DNA of 64,000 nucleotides from Anderseniella sp963787895 (GTDB lineage: Bacteria > Pseudomonadota > Alphaproteobacteria > Rhizobiales > Aestuariivirgaceae): contig CAWBEX010000002.1 of NCBI GenBank assembly GCA_963787895.1, positions 124,001 through 188,000 on the forward strand, given 5' to 3'. Positions 17,762 through 26,022 of the stretch are shown here, in pieces. The notes below the pieces were generated by a model. It was given only the letters and a program-made list of their open reading frames with translations. It searched no databases and had not been told where the DNA came from. Both the position numbers and the translations under genes were made by a program. Numbering within the stretch: the stretch's first letter is position 1; each line of letters begins with the position of its first letter.

Positions 17762-18968
17762 CTGCCACCTTCACCGTTTCGTCCGTAAAATATCCCGCCG
17801 CCTTCTTGGCATCCATTTCAACGCTGGCATCTGCCGGGATCAGGTCATCGGGTATAGGCACCCGCTTGACGATCTCGATACCTTGCGATGCCATGGCATC
17901 AAACTTCATGTTCGACATGGATATCCACCGGTGAATGCGCTTGATGCCGAGCCAGTGAAATACATCCGGCATCAGATCCTGGAACCGCATGTCCTGAACA
18001 CCGGCCACGCACTCGGTCTTCTCGAAATAGGCTGCCGCGGTGTCGCCAGCCGGGTTGCGTTTGCGCGCGTTGTAGACAAGGAACTTGACCACCTCGCCCA
18101 GTGCACGGCCTTCCTTGCGGTTATAGACGATGAGCCCAGCTCCGTTGTTCTGGGCAGATTTCACGCACTCCTCGATGCCATGCACCAGATACGGCCGGCA
18201 GGTGCAAATGTCGGATCCGAACACATCTGATCCGTTGCACTCATCATGCACCCGGCAGGCCACCTCGCGTTCACCGTCCCACAGCGCCTCGACATCACCC
18301 ATGATGTAAAGCGTCATGTTGCCGATGGGCGGCAGGAAAACCTTCAGGTCAGACCGCGTCACCAGCTCCGGAAACATGTGACCGGTATACTCGAACAACG
18401 CCCGGCGCAGATCACCTTCCTTGATGTTCAGTCGCGCGGCCAGACCCGGCAGATACCAGACAGGTTCAATCGCCGCCTTGGTCACTGACGCCTCGCCTGT
18501 TTCATGCAGCACCTTGCCATCCGGCTTGACCCGGCCCAGCCTTATGGCCTCTTTCATCTCCGGCAGCTGGATGCGCGCCTTGGTAATGGCGATGGTCGGA
18601 CGAATGTCATAACCGGCCTTCAGCTCGTCCGCAAACTCATCCGCCACCATGTGCCCCCATGGATCAATGGATACGATCCTGGCAGGATCAAACCATTGAC
18701 CAAAAGGCCCGATGCCAACCGGCGGCGACGTGTTGGTCAAATCCTGCCGGTGGATGGGGTCAAGCTTGCCCGATGCTATGGCAAGCGCGCGATACAGGCC
18801 GTAGGCGCCGGAATGTACGCCAACAACATTGCGTTGTTCGGGCGCGCTCATGCTGCCGATAACCGGGCCGCGCTGTTTCGCCGTAGTGGCCCCCCAGTTG
18901 ATGGCGAGGCTCTTGGACACACCCTTGGGCGGGTGCGATGTCAGAACTATATGCTTCGTCTCAGACAT
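17718..18968 (-). CDS. GTP cyclohydrolase II-like URC1 protein
   Basis: 416 residues. The C-terminal half carries the GTP cyclohydrolase II signature: RVHDECNGSDVFGSDICTC with three zinc-ligand cysteines (canonical RibA HSECxxGDxxxSxxCDCG), and NRKEGRALGE in place of RibA REGRGIG. The ~190-residue N-terminal extension is characteristic of the URC1 branch, not RibA. Since URC4 and upp follow immediately, the role is uracil catabolism. In that pathway URC1 is thought to act on a uridine-nucleotide ring, not on GTP. AGGTGATG lies about 5 bp before ATG 18968. Confidence 0.9.
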   Translation of the reverse strand: MSETKHIVLTSHPPKGVSKSLAINWGATTAKQRGPVIGSMSAPEQRNVVGVHSGAYGLYRALAIASGKLDPIHRQDLTNTSPPVGIGPFGQWFDPARIVSIDPWGHMVADEFADELKAGYDIRPTIAITKARIQLPEMKEAIRLGRVKPDGKVLHETGEASVTKAAIEPVWYLPGLAARLNIKEGDLRRALFEYTGHMFPELVTRSDLKVFLPPIGNMTLYIMGDVEALWDGEREVACRVHDECNGSDVFGSDICTCRPYLVHGIEECVKSAQNNGAGLIVYNRKEGRALGEVVKFLVYNARKRNPAGDTAAAYFEKTECVAGVQDMRFQDLMPDVFHWLGIKRIHRWISMSNMKFDAMASQGIEIVKRVPIPDDLIPADASVEMDAKKAAGYFTDETVKVADDLSKPQGRALDKY

Positions 18969-19087
18969 GGATCATCACCTGTCACCGTCCATCGGAAGCA
19001 ATTGATAATGCTTGAAATCCATGCAGGCGTCCAGCGCTAGTGTATGATGGGCCGTGGCATGATTCATGGTGGTTAAGCGAGGTGAAT

Positions 19088-19546
19088 GTGGGCAGTGTGA
19101 TATTTCGTGCAGCGCGGCGCGACGATTTGCACGCCATTGTCTCGCTCATTGCAGACGACGGTCTTGGCCGTGGCCGCGAAACGGCAGGCACAGCGCTTGC
19201 CGAAGAGTATATGACTGCTTTCAACACGATTGATGCAGACGCCAACCAGATCATGGCAGTTGCAGAGCTGGACGGCGAGGTCATCGGCTACATGCAGATC
19301 ACCTTCATTCCCGGCTTGTCACGGCGCGGCGCATGGCGTGGCCAGTTGGAGAGCGTTCGCGTGACCTCGCACTTGCGCGGGCAAGGCATAGGGGAACAGT
19401 TCTTCAGGTGGGCCATCGAGCAGTGCCGGGCGCGCGGGTGCAGGCTTGTGCAACTGACAACCGACAAGCAGCGGTCAGACGCCTTGCGTTTCTACGAACG
19501 GCTCGGCTTCGTAGCCAGCCACAACGGCATGAAGTTGACCCTGTAG
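19088..19546 (+). CDS. GNAT-family N-acetyltransferase
   Basis: About 152 residues from GTG 19088, which has GAGG 5 bp upstream. An ATG at 19040 also lies in frame. GNAT fold: N-terminal strand FRAARRDDLHAIVSLI, the acetyl-CoA binding motif V-R-x-x-G-x-G written VTSHLRGQGIGEQFFRWA, and the C-terminal motif DALRFYERLGFV. Substrate unknown. It sits on the plus strand between two minus-strand nucleobase operons and converges on the cytosine deaminase stop with only 4 bp between. Confidence 0.85.
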   Translation: MGSVIFRAARRDDLHAIVSLIADDGLGRGRETAGTALAEEYMTAFNTIDADANQIMAVAELDGEVIGYMQITFIPGLSRRGAWRGQLESVRVTSHLRGQGIGEQFFRWAIEQCRARGCRLVQLTTDKQRSDALRFYERLGFVASHNGMKLTL

Positions 19547-19550
19547 CGTC

Positions 19551-20000
19551 TCAATCCTCGGCGATGTCCTCGTTCCAAAGTTCCGGCCTTTCCGCGATGA
19601 ACCGGGTCATCAGGGCAATGCAGTCCGGATCATCAGCCACGATCACCTCGACGCCCCTGGAGCGCAGAAACTCTTCATTACCTCCGAAGGTGGTGTTCTC
19701 ACCGATCACCACGCGAGGAATGCCGAACTGGATTATGGTGCCGGTGCACATCATGCAAGGCGACAGTGAGGTATAGATGGTCATATCCCGGTAGGACTTC
19801 TGCCGGCCGGCCTTGCGCAGCGCATCCATCTCGCCATGGGCAATTGGGTCACCCTTCTGTACTCGCTGATTGCGGCCCTTTGACACCAATTCGCTCCCTC
19901 GCGCCAGCACCGAGCCAATGGGGCAGCCCCCCTCGTCATACCCTGCCTTGGCCTCCTCATAGGCCATGCGAAGGAATTTTCTGTCTGTATCACTCAGCAT
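19551..20000 (-). CDS. Yeast-type cytosine deaminase (CDA superfamily)
   Basis: 149 residues. Zinc and catalytic motifs of the cytidine/deoxycytidylate deaminase superfamily are intact: HGEMDA (H and catalytic E) and SPCMMC (two Cys). The whole chain follows the small yeast cytosine deaminase Fcy1: AYEEAKAGYDEGGCPIG, YTSLSPCMMCTGTII-GIPRVVIGEN, RSRGVEVIVADDPDC, and the C-terminal RFIAERPELWNEDI, which matches Fcy1 FIDERPQDWFEDI. It should deaminate cytosine, or a close analogue, to uracil. Substrate beyond that is inference. GAGG precedes ATG 20000. Last gene of the transporter operon, 10 bp after the deacetylase-like gene. Confidence 0.9.
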   Translation of the reverse strand: MLSDTDRKFLRMAYEEAKAGYDEGGCPIGSVLARGSELVSKGRNQRVQKGDPIAHGEMDALRKAGRQKSYRDMTIYTSLSPCMMCTGTIIQFGIPRVVIGENTTFGGNEEFLRSRGVEVIVADDPDCIALMTRFIAERPELWNEDIAED

Positions 20001-20010
20001 TGGTCTTGCC

Positions 20011-20895
20011 TCATTTCAGTACCGGGCCAGCATAATAGGGCAGTTTCTCGACACGGGGGCTCCATGTGCCTGCCTTGCGCAGACCATCCATATGGTCGGC
20101 AATGTCTTCAAGCCGGGCAAACCAGACATCCTTGGTCTGCATGGTTTCCTCGATCCACTTTTCCACCAACCGCCAGCGAGCCAGCCTGCCTGTCAGGAAC
20201 GGATGCACGATGAGCATGAAGAACCCGCCAGCCTCATACGCGGCCTCGAACTCTTCCCAGAATGCCTGCAATCCATCAGAGGGCGCTTTAACCGGCATCA
20301 TGTAGCCGATCTCGGCATAGTGCGCGAACGGAGGCCAATCATCCGTGCCCCAATGCACCGGCATTTCGTAAAGCTCGCCCTTGTCCGTTTGCATCAGATA
20401 CGGAATGTCATCTGCCATCAGCGAGCTCTCATACCTGAAACCGTGCTCCACCAGCAAGTCAATGACAGTCTGGTTGACGTTGTACACCGGTGCGCGATAG
20501 CCGCGCGGTTTCATCCCGGCAACCTTCAAGTGCACGTCCAGCGCACGTTCGAACCACATGCGCTGGTTGTCCTTCGTTTCAATCGGGTCTTCGTGCAGAT
20601 AGCCATGATGACCGATCTCATGACCGCCTTTGAGGATCATTTCAACGGCGTCCGGGTACTGCTCCATGCACCACGCGGGAATGAAGAATGATTGCTTGAT
20701 CCCCATGCGCTCATAGGTGTCGAGAATGCGCGGAATGGCAACGGTTGGGCCATAACGCCCCATGGTGACAGGATAGAGCCGGTCATGCCCGTCCTTCGGT
20801 CGTGATATGTGAATGAGACTGTCGGCATCCATGTCAAAAGTGATGGCGCAGGCGCACTTCGCCCCGTTCGGCCAAGGAACTGGATTGCGGATCAT
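20011..20895 (-). CDS. Polysaccharide-deacetylase-fold hydrolase, PuuE-like
   Basis: 294 residues with the NodB/CE4 fold: motif 1 ITFDMDADS, motif 2 GHEIGHHGYLHE supplying two metal histidines, motif 3 RGYRAPVYN, and a late VHPFLTGR histidine motif. The start MIRNPVPWPNGAKCACAITFDMD and the overall length resemble the bacterial allantoinase PuuE subgroup more than secreted chitin or xylan deacetylases. There is no signal peptide, so it is cytoplasmic. With an ABC importer ATPase 4 bp upstream and a cytosine deaminase 10 bp downstream, it more likely opens a cyclic amide or de-acylates an imported small molecule than acts on polysaccharide. Substrate unknown. Confidence 0.82.
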   Translation of the reverse strand: MIRNPVPWPNGAKCACAITFDMDADSLIHISRPKDGHDRLYPVTMGRYGPTVAIPRILDTYERMGIKQSFFIPAWCMEQYPDAVEMILKGGHEIGHHGYLHEDPIETKDNQRMWFERALDVHLKVAGMKPRGYRAPVYNVNQTVIDLLVEHGFRYESSLMADDIPYLMQTDKGELYEMPVHWGTDDWPPFAHYAEIGYMMPVKAPSDGLQAFWEEFEAAYEAGGFFMLIVHPFLTGRLARWRLVEKWIEETMQTKDVWFARLEDIADHMDGLRKAGTWSPRVEKLPYYAGPVLK

Positions 20896-20899
20896 CAGA

Positions 20900-21982
20900 T
20901 CAAACTCCTGTCAGCAGATGCGCGCTGGCGGCTGGCCAGCTCAACCACAACGTAGCCGTTGATTTCAGGTCCAGCGTTGCCAGTTCACGCTCCTGCACCT
21001 GCACCTTGAACTCGCTGCCATCAGCCGCTTCCAGGAACAGCGTAACCACCGAACCGATGAACTCTTCCGAGATCAGTTTGACCTGCACGGCGTTTTCAGC
21101 CTTCGGCTTGCTTGTGGTCAGGCGCACCAGGTCTGCCGATATGACGAAGGTTGCCTCGCTGCCAGGCTTCGGTGGCGGGCTCGCGGTTACGGCAAATGTG
21201 CCCGATGCAGCCTCGATAACCGCATTGCCCTTTGCTGCGGATTTCACCTTGCCGGATATGATGTTGTTACGCCCGACGAACTCCGCCACGAAGCGGTTGG
21301 CTGGCGCACGGTAGATGTCCTTTGGCTGGCCCACCTGCGCCACCTCGCCCTGCGCCATAATCACAACCCGGTCAGCCATGGCAAATGCTTCCGACTGCGA
21401 GTGTGTGACATAGACAAAGGTGATGCCAAGCTCGCGCTGCAGGTTGGTCAGCACTGACTGCATCCTGATCACCAGATGTGCATCCAACGCCGACAGCGGC
21501 TCGTCCAGCAGCAGTATCTGCGGCTCCGTCACCAGAGAACGCGCCAGCGCAACGCGCTGCTTCTGTCCGCCCGACAGCGTCGAGATATCGCGCTCGGCAA
21601 ACTCCGACATGCCCAGCCGGTCAAGCCACGCAAGCGCCTTGTCACGGCGCACACCTGCATCCATCCCGCGCATTTTCAGGCCGAACTCGACGTTCTCGCG
21701 CGCATTCAGAAACGGGAACAGCGCCAGCGACTGCCACACCATCGGGGTGTCGCGTTCGTGCGGTTTGACGTCATTCATCACCCGGCCACCCAGCCGGATC
21801 TCCCCTTGGGTTGGCGCTTCCAGGCCCGCCAGCATGCGCAACGTGGTTGTCTTGCCGCAGCCCGAAGGCCCCATGATGGCGACGAACTCGCCCTCACCGA
21901 TGGTGAGATCCATTTGCTTGACGGCGGTGAAATCACCGAACCGCTTGACCACCTTGTCGAACACAACCAACGGTTCGCTCAT
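20900..21982 (-). CDS. ABC transporter ATP-binding protein, polyamine-type (PotA-like)
   Basis: 360 residues. Walker A GPSGCGKTT, Q-loop, signature LSGGQKQR, Walker B LLLDEPLSALD and H-loop YVTHSQSEAFAMAD are all intact. A C-terminal TOBE-like regulatory region follows (NIISGKVKSAAKGNAVIEA). This is the PotA/FbpC/CysA-like layout of importers for polyamines, iron and related solutes. It overlaps the upstream permease stop by 4 bp and is 4 bp from the deacetylase-like gene. Confidence 0.92.
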   Translation of the reverse strand: MSEPLVVFDKVVKRFGDFTAVKQMDLTIGEGEFVAIMGPSGCGKTTTLRMLAGLEAPTQGEIRLGGRVMNDVKPHERDTPMVWQSLALFPFLNARENVEFGLKMRGMDAGVRRDKALAWLDRLGMSEFAERDISTLSGGQKQRVALARSLVTEPQILLLDEPLSALDAHLVIRMQSVLTNLQRELGITFVYVTHSQSEAFAMADRVVIMAQGEVAQVGQPKDIYRAPANRFVAEFVGRNNIISGKVKSAAKGNAVIEAASGTFAVTASPPPKPGSEATFVISADLVRLTTSKPKAENAVQVKLISEEFIGSVVTLFLEAADGSEFKVQVQERELATLDLKSTATLWLSWPAASAHLLTGV

Positions 21983-22792
21983 GCTTCATCCCCCTGTTTC
22001 ATGCCCCTTGCCGCACGCGCGATGAACAGCAGCTGCGCAGCCACCACCAGCGTCATTGACGTCAGGAAGACGAAAGTACCGATGGCATTGACCCGTGGAT
22101 CGATGTTGCCAGTGACGATCTCCAGGATCACCACCGGGATGGTCTTGTTGAGGCCCGACACAAACCACGCAATGGCAAACTCGTCGAACGAAACTGCCGC
22201 GCACAGACAGGCGGCAGAAATGATAGCCGGCTTGCAGAACGGCAACACCACGTGGCGCATGGTGGACCAGTCCGAAGCACCAAGATTCCAGGCTGCTGCC
22301 TCCAGGTTCTCATCCATCTGGTTCAGTCTCAAACGGATGATTGCCATGGCAAATGGAGCGGTCAGCACAGTGTGGGCCGCAATGATGGACCATACTTCGC
22401 CCGATGCCCCGATCCTTGAAAACCATGCCAGCATGGCCAGCGCCATGATGATCAGCGGAATGCACGGCGGCAGCAGGATCAGCGCCAGGTAAGCACCTCT
22501 TGAACCGGAAATTATACCGAAAGTCGGAATATGCCGTGCAAAAGCCGAGGAGGGTTGCAAGCAGCGATGTACATACAGCCACGACAATACTTGTCACCGC
22601 AGCCTGCCATACATCGGCATCGGCAATGATTAACTCATACCACTGGGTCGAAAACTCACCCAACGGGATAGTTGGAAAGCGCTGCGAATTGAACGAGAAG
22701 ACCAGCGAAAACACGATTGGCGTAAACACGAAGGCAAACACCACCCCGGCGTATCCGCGCAGAAACCAGCTCAGTGCCCGTTCCATGTTCAT
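21979..22792 (-). pseudogene. ABC transporter permease (PotC-like), frameshifted
   Basis: One permease gene split over two frames. The first part (ATG 22792, coupled by ATGA to the upstream permease) reads MNMERALSWFLRGYAGVVFA...GFCTAYSDFRYNFRFK. The second continues in another frame as GAYLALILLPPCIPLIIMALAML...EAAAWNLGASDWSTMRHVVLPF, which carries the EAA loop. One extra base at about 22498 accounts for it: the interval is 814 bp, and removing one base leaves 271 codons, the normal PotC length (about 270 aa). Either a real mutation that disables the importer or a sequencing/assembly error. Both halves are well conserved, which favours an error or a recent event. Confidence 0.85.
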
Positions 22793-23649
22793 GACCTGCC
22801 CCGCTTGCGGTAGGCGGCAGTCAGCGCGGCAAATGCGACCGCAAACAATGTCACCATCATCATGATGGCGACGACTGCCGCCCTCGGCCATTGCTGGCCG
22901 GACTTGGTGGTGTCGATGATCAGGATCGGCAGCGTCGGTGGTTTTGACCCGCCCAGATAATACGGCGCCACGAAGTCACCAAACGACAGAATGAAACAGA
23001 ACAGCGCGGCAATGATCAGCCCGGTCTTGGCCAGCGGAATGACCACCCGCCAGATAGTGGCAAACGGTTTGCAGCCAAGGTTGTGCGCAGCTTCAACCAG
23101 CCGCATATCGATGTTCGACAGCGCGAACGTCTGCAAAATAACCACCAGCGGTAAAGTCAAAGTCATGTAGCCGACAAGTGTGCCAAACTTGGTGTTGAGC
23201 ATTGTGTAGGGGCCGAGCCCCACATAGCCGAGAATGGCATTCACCACGCCACTTTCCGCCAGGATCACATACCAGGCAAAGGTCCGCACCAGGTAGCTGG
23301 TAAAGAACGGAATGATGAGCAGAAATATGGCCCAGCGGCGCACATTGGCGGGCACCTTGAAAGCCAGGGCATAGGCGGCCGGAAAGGCTATCAGCGTTGC
23401 CACTACAGTTGAAACCGTGGCCAGGCCCAGTGTCAGCAGATAGCTATCCCAGAAATAGCCGCGGCCCAGCATCTTGGCCCAGTTGGTCAGCTCGAAAGCT
23501 TCAACCATGCGGTAGTTCTTCACCACGAAGAACGACATTGCGACCATGAACAACAGCGGTCCGACAAAGAAAATGAGCTGCCAGACAATAATCGGCAGCC
23601 GCCAGGTCATGGCATACAGGTCGATGCTCTTCTTCTCGGGTTGGCTCAT
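22789..23649 (-). CDS. ABC transporter permease, polyamine-type (PotB-like)
   Basis: 286 residues, about six TM segments. N-terminal cytoplasmic stretch, then WQLIFFVGPLLFMVAMSFFVV. The EAA loop is LVEAAHNLGCKPFATIWRVVIPLAK, typical of PotB-type inner-membrane permeases. The stop overlaps the start of the second permease (22789-22792). It is separated from the solute-binding protein gene by 95 bp containing two palindromic repeats. Confidence 0.92.
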   Translation of the reverse strand: MSQPEKKSIDLYAMTWRLPIIVWQLIFFVGPLLFMVAMSFFVVKNYRMVEAFELTNWAKMLGRGYFWDSYLLTLGLATVSTVVATLIAFPAAYALAFKVPANVRRWAIFLLIIPFFTSYLVRTFAWYVILAESGVVNAILGYVGLGPYTMLNTKFGTLVGYMTLTLPLVVILQTFALSNIDMRLVEAAHNLGCKPFATIWRVVIPLAKTGLIIAALFCFILSFGDFVAPYYLGGSKPPTLPILIIDTTKSGQQWPRAAVVAIMMMVTLFAVAFAALTAAYRKRGRS

Positions 23650-23665
23650 GCGGGCGCCTTGACGT

Positions 23666-23739
23666 CTGGGTCCCGGTTCAGGCCCGGGCCACAGACCGTT
23701 GGTCAGCCTGATGTGCCCCGGACCTGGTCCGGGGCCCAG
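23666..23739. repeat. Inverted pair of REP-like palindromes
   Basis: Two 27-bp palindromic units, 23666-23692 and 23713-23739, lie in opposite orientation and agree at 22 of 27 positions when one is reverse-complemented. The second contains a perfect 10-bp stem, GCCCCGGACC / GGTCCGGGGC, around a single T. They fall between the solute-binding protein and first permease genes. This resembles dispersed REP/BIME elements, and it may also protect the upstream mRNA and so raise binding-protein yield over the permeases. Confidence 0.65.
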
Positions 23740-23744
23740 TCATG

Positions 23745-24881
23745 TCAGGCGTTCTTGTATTCGGACCAGAAGTCGTTCCAGTCCTCGAGGCTCTGCTGCT
23801 TGGGAATGTCACGATAGTGGATGCGACCTTCCTTGATCAGCGTGATTGGATCATTGGCCATGCCGTCCACCTGACCGGTGCGCTCGGCTTCCTTCTTGTC
23901 CACCTCGTTCAGCTTGGCACGGCCGGCCTTGGTAATGGCGAAGCCCGGATAGGCCGCCATCTGCGCTGACTTCACCTGACCTTCTGGCGACAGCATGTAC
24001 TGGATGAACGTCTTCACCATATCAGCTTTCTGCGAACCCTTGCCGATGCAGTAGCTCTCGGTCCACTGGATGCCGCCTTCTTTTGGTACCACGGAGGCAA
24101 CTGGCGCGCCGTCCTTTTCAAGCACACCGGTGATCCAGTCACCAATGCCGCACATGGCTTGCATTTCGCCATTCTTCAGGCTGTTGAAGGTGCCGCCGTA
24201 GTCAAAGAAGCCGCCGACCTGCGGGCGAAGGCTCATGGTGGTTTCCTTCACTGCAGTCCACTTGGCATCATCGAGATCCCACAACCCTGCCCCGTTGCCG
24301 TTGCTCAGGCTCATCATGCCCAGTGTGGGCAGGTGCCAGTCAAAGTGACCAACCTTGCCCTTGACTTCAGGCTTCCAGAAACACTTGTAGCTTGTTGCCT
24401 CTTCGGCGGTAATGGCATTCTTGTTGTAGGATACGCCAAGATGGCCACAGCGAACCATGACCGAGTGCAGCTTGTCGCCGTCCCAGTGGCCGGGGAACTT
24501 CTTGAAGTCGTCATACAGCATGTCATCGAAATTGTAGTCGGCCGCATTCAGCTCTTCGATATAGCCAGCTGCATTGAGCTGCTGCACAAACTCTGCGTCA
24601 GACAGAATAATGTCATAGGTACCGGCCGGTGACTGGGCGATCAGCCCCAGCATATTGTCGCCGCCTGCGTAATACTTCGGCTTGAACTTCACATTGTTGG
24701 CGGCCTCGAACTCGCCCACGATGTCAGGTTCGCCGTGGCCATACCAGGCCAGCATGTTGATCTCAACCGTTTGCGCCCATGCGCGGTTGACAAAGGGCAT
24801 GGACAAGGCGGCGGCCCCGCCATACTTCAGAACGTCGCGGCGCGACGGGGTCAAAACTCCAGTATTGCATTTGTTAGCCAT
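23745..24881 (-). CDS. Extracellular solute-binding protein (PotD/PotF-like), Tat-exported
   Basis: 378 residues from ATG 24881, which has GGAGAGG just upstream. A GTG six bases earlier is the alternative. The N-terminus has a twin-arginine signal, SRRDVLKYGGAAALSMPF, cleaved near AWAQ. The mature protein has the bacterial extracellular solute-binding family fold (INMLAWYGHGEPDIVGEFEAANNVKFK, GTYDIILSDAEFVQQL). First gene of the operon binding protein - permease - permease - ATPase - deacetylase-like - cytosine deaminase. The ligand is not evident. Neighbours suggest a nucleobase or cyclic amide, not a polyamine. Confidence 0.9.
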   Translation of the reverse strand: MANKCNTGVLTPSRRDVLKYGGAAALSMPFVNRAWAQTVEINMLAWYGHGEPDIVGEFEAANNVKFKPKYYAGGDNMLGLIAQSPAGTYDIILSDAEFVQQLNAAGYIEELNAADYNFDDMLYDDFKKFPGHWDGDKLHSVMVRCGHLGVSYNKNAITAEEATSYKCFWKPEVKGKVGHFDWHLPTLGMMSLSNGNGAGLWDLDDAKWTAVKETTMSLRPQVGGFFDYGGTFNSLKNGEMQAMCGIGDWITGVLEKDGAPVASVVPKEGGIQWTESYCIGKGSQKADMVKTFIQYMLSPEGQVKSAQMAAYPGFAITKAGRAKLNEVDKKEAERTGQVDGMANDPITLIKEGRIHYRDIPKQQSLEDWNDFWSEYKNA

Positions 24882-24997
24882 TTCCACCTCTCCTGCTTGT
24901 GCCTGTTTCCGGCGGGATACTCAGTCTGACACCACCTCCTTAGCCTCGGCAAGGTGCGGCTCAGCGAAACCCACCGAAAACGCTATGACAGCGCGAG

Positions 24998-25033
24998 GGA
25001 TTGTGGAAATTTATCCTTATAATAGTGTCATAA
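24998..25033 (-). promoter_or_regulatory. Candidate promoter/operator of the transporter operon
   Basis: Reading on the minus strand, this 36-bp stretch matches 25963-25998 (plus strand) at 27 of 36 positions without gaps. Conserved blocks are an initial TTAT, TATTA, AAG, ATAAATTT and CAATCC. The ATAAATTT block could include a -10 element. It is 117 bp upstream of the solute-binding protein ATG. Being shared with the btpA-like promoter next to the lysR gene, it is a likely site for that LysR regulator. Confidence 0.6.
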
Positions 25034-25040
25034 ATCCTGC

Positions 25041-25940
25041 TTATGGCATTGCCGGGGAATTGGGCGGTGTGATGGAACCGGTGGCGTCCACTAGCTCAAT
25101 CAGGCGGCTGGCAGCTGCGTGGCCAGAATTGGCAAGGCGTGAGTGCTTGTAAAACAGACCAATATGCAAAGGCGCCAATTGTGGAAACCCGTCAACCGGT
25201 GACAGCACCTGCATGCCAGGTAGCAGCGTCGGCTGGGTCAGTGCCGAAACGCCAAGCCCGTCCAGCACCGCACGCTGAACGCCGCCGATGCCGGGACTTG
25301 AGAATGCAATGCGCCAATCGCGCCGCTTGCCGGTCAGGGCCGCAGTCATGCGATTGCGATATTCGCACCCCTCCGGATGCGTCACAAGCGGCACTGGTTC
25401 GGTCGCGGCAACTTCAAATCCCTTGCGCGCCACCCAAACCGGCTGTTCCTGCCATTGCTGCACCAGATACTGTTGATCGCCGCCAGGAAACAGGGCAACC
25501 GTCAGGTCAATTTCATCCCGGTGCAACCGCTCCAGCAGCACCCGGGAAAGGTCGCAGTGCAGCTCAAGCCGCACGCCCGGAACCTGCTCAGCATATGATG
25601 TCAGGCCGCGCTGCAACTCACCCACAGCAAAATCAATCGGCAAACCGATGCGCAAGGCAGCATGCACCCGCGCGCGTTCAAACTGGCCTACCGCCAAATC
25701 ATTGAGACGCAGGATCTGGCGGGCGATAACCGCCAGCGCCTTGCCGTCCTCGGTCAGCTTCATCTCCCGGCCGGATTGTATGATCAACTTGTTGCCCAGT
25801 AGCGTTTCAAGCCGCTGCATCTGCAGGCTGATCGCAGGTTGGCTGCGGCCAAGCACTTCAGCCGCGCGGGTGTAACCGCCAAGGTCAATGGCGGTAATAA
25901 ACGTCCGCAACAGGTCGGTCGGCAAGTTGGTAGCAGGCAC
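25041..25940 (-). CDS. LysR-family transcriptional regulator
   Basis: 299 residues from GTG 25940 with GGGGAG about 6 bp upstream. The N-terminal winged HTH is DLLRTFITAIDLGGYTRAAEVLGRSQPAISLQMQRLE. A LysR substrate-binding domain spans about 90-290 (LRIGLPIDFAVGELQRGL). Its stop is 100 bp from the candidate promoter of the transporter operon and its start is 82 bp from the divergent btpA-like gene. It probably controls both, with a nucleobase-related inducer. Confidence 0.93.
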   Translation of the reverse strand: MPATNLPTDLLRTFITAIDLGGYTRAAEVLGRSQPAISLQMQRLETLLGNKLIIQSGREMKLTEDGKALAVIARQILRLNDLAVGQFERARVHAALRIGLPIDFAVGELQRGLTSYAEQVPGVRLELHCDLSRVLLERLHRDEIDLTVALFPGGDQQYLVQQWQEQPVWVARKGFEVAATEPVPLVTHPEGCEYRNRMTAALTGKRRDWRIAFSSPGIGGVQRAVLDGLGVSALTQPTLLPGMQVLSPVDGFPQLAPLHIGLFYKHSRLANSGHAAASRLIELVDATGSITPPNSPAMP

Positions 25941-25962
25941 AGAAACTCCCCATATCCGATAA

Positions 25963-25998
25963 TTATACCTTTATTAGAAGTATAAATTTTTCCAATCC
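25963..25998 (+). promoter_or_regulatory. LysR-divergent operator/promoter of the btpA-like operon
   Basis: Contains an inverted repeat TTATAC (25963-25968) - 11 nt - GTATAA (25980-25985), the size expected for a LysR recognition site. The right arm merges with TATAAAT, a possible -10 for the btpA-like gene. The 36-bp segment is repeated (27/36) upstream of the transporter operon at 24998-25033. It lies between divergent lysR (start 25940) and btpA-like (start 26023), the classical LysR layout. Confidence 0.65.
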
Positions 25999-26022
25999 GG
26001 CTGCAATGACTAGTTTTGCACC

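Noticed and set aside
21476..22492. 338-codon plus-strand frame over the ABC ATPase and permease
   Set aside because: Antisense to clear ABC transporter motifs, no domain recognised.
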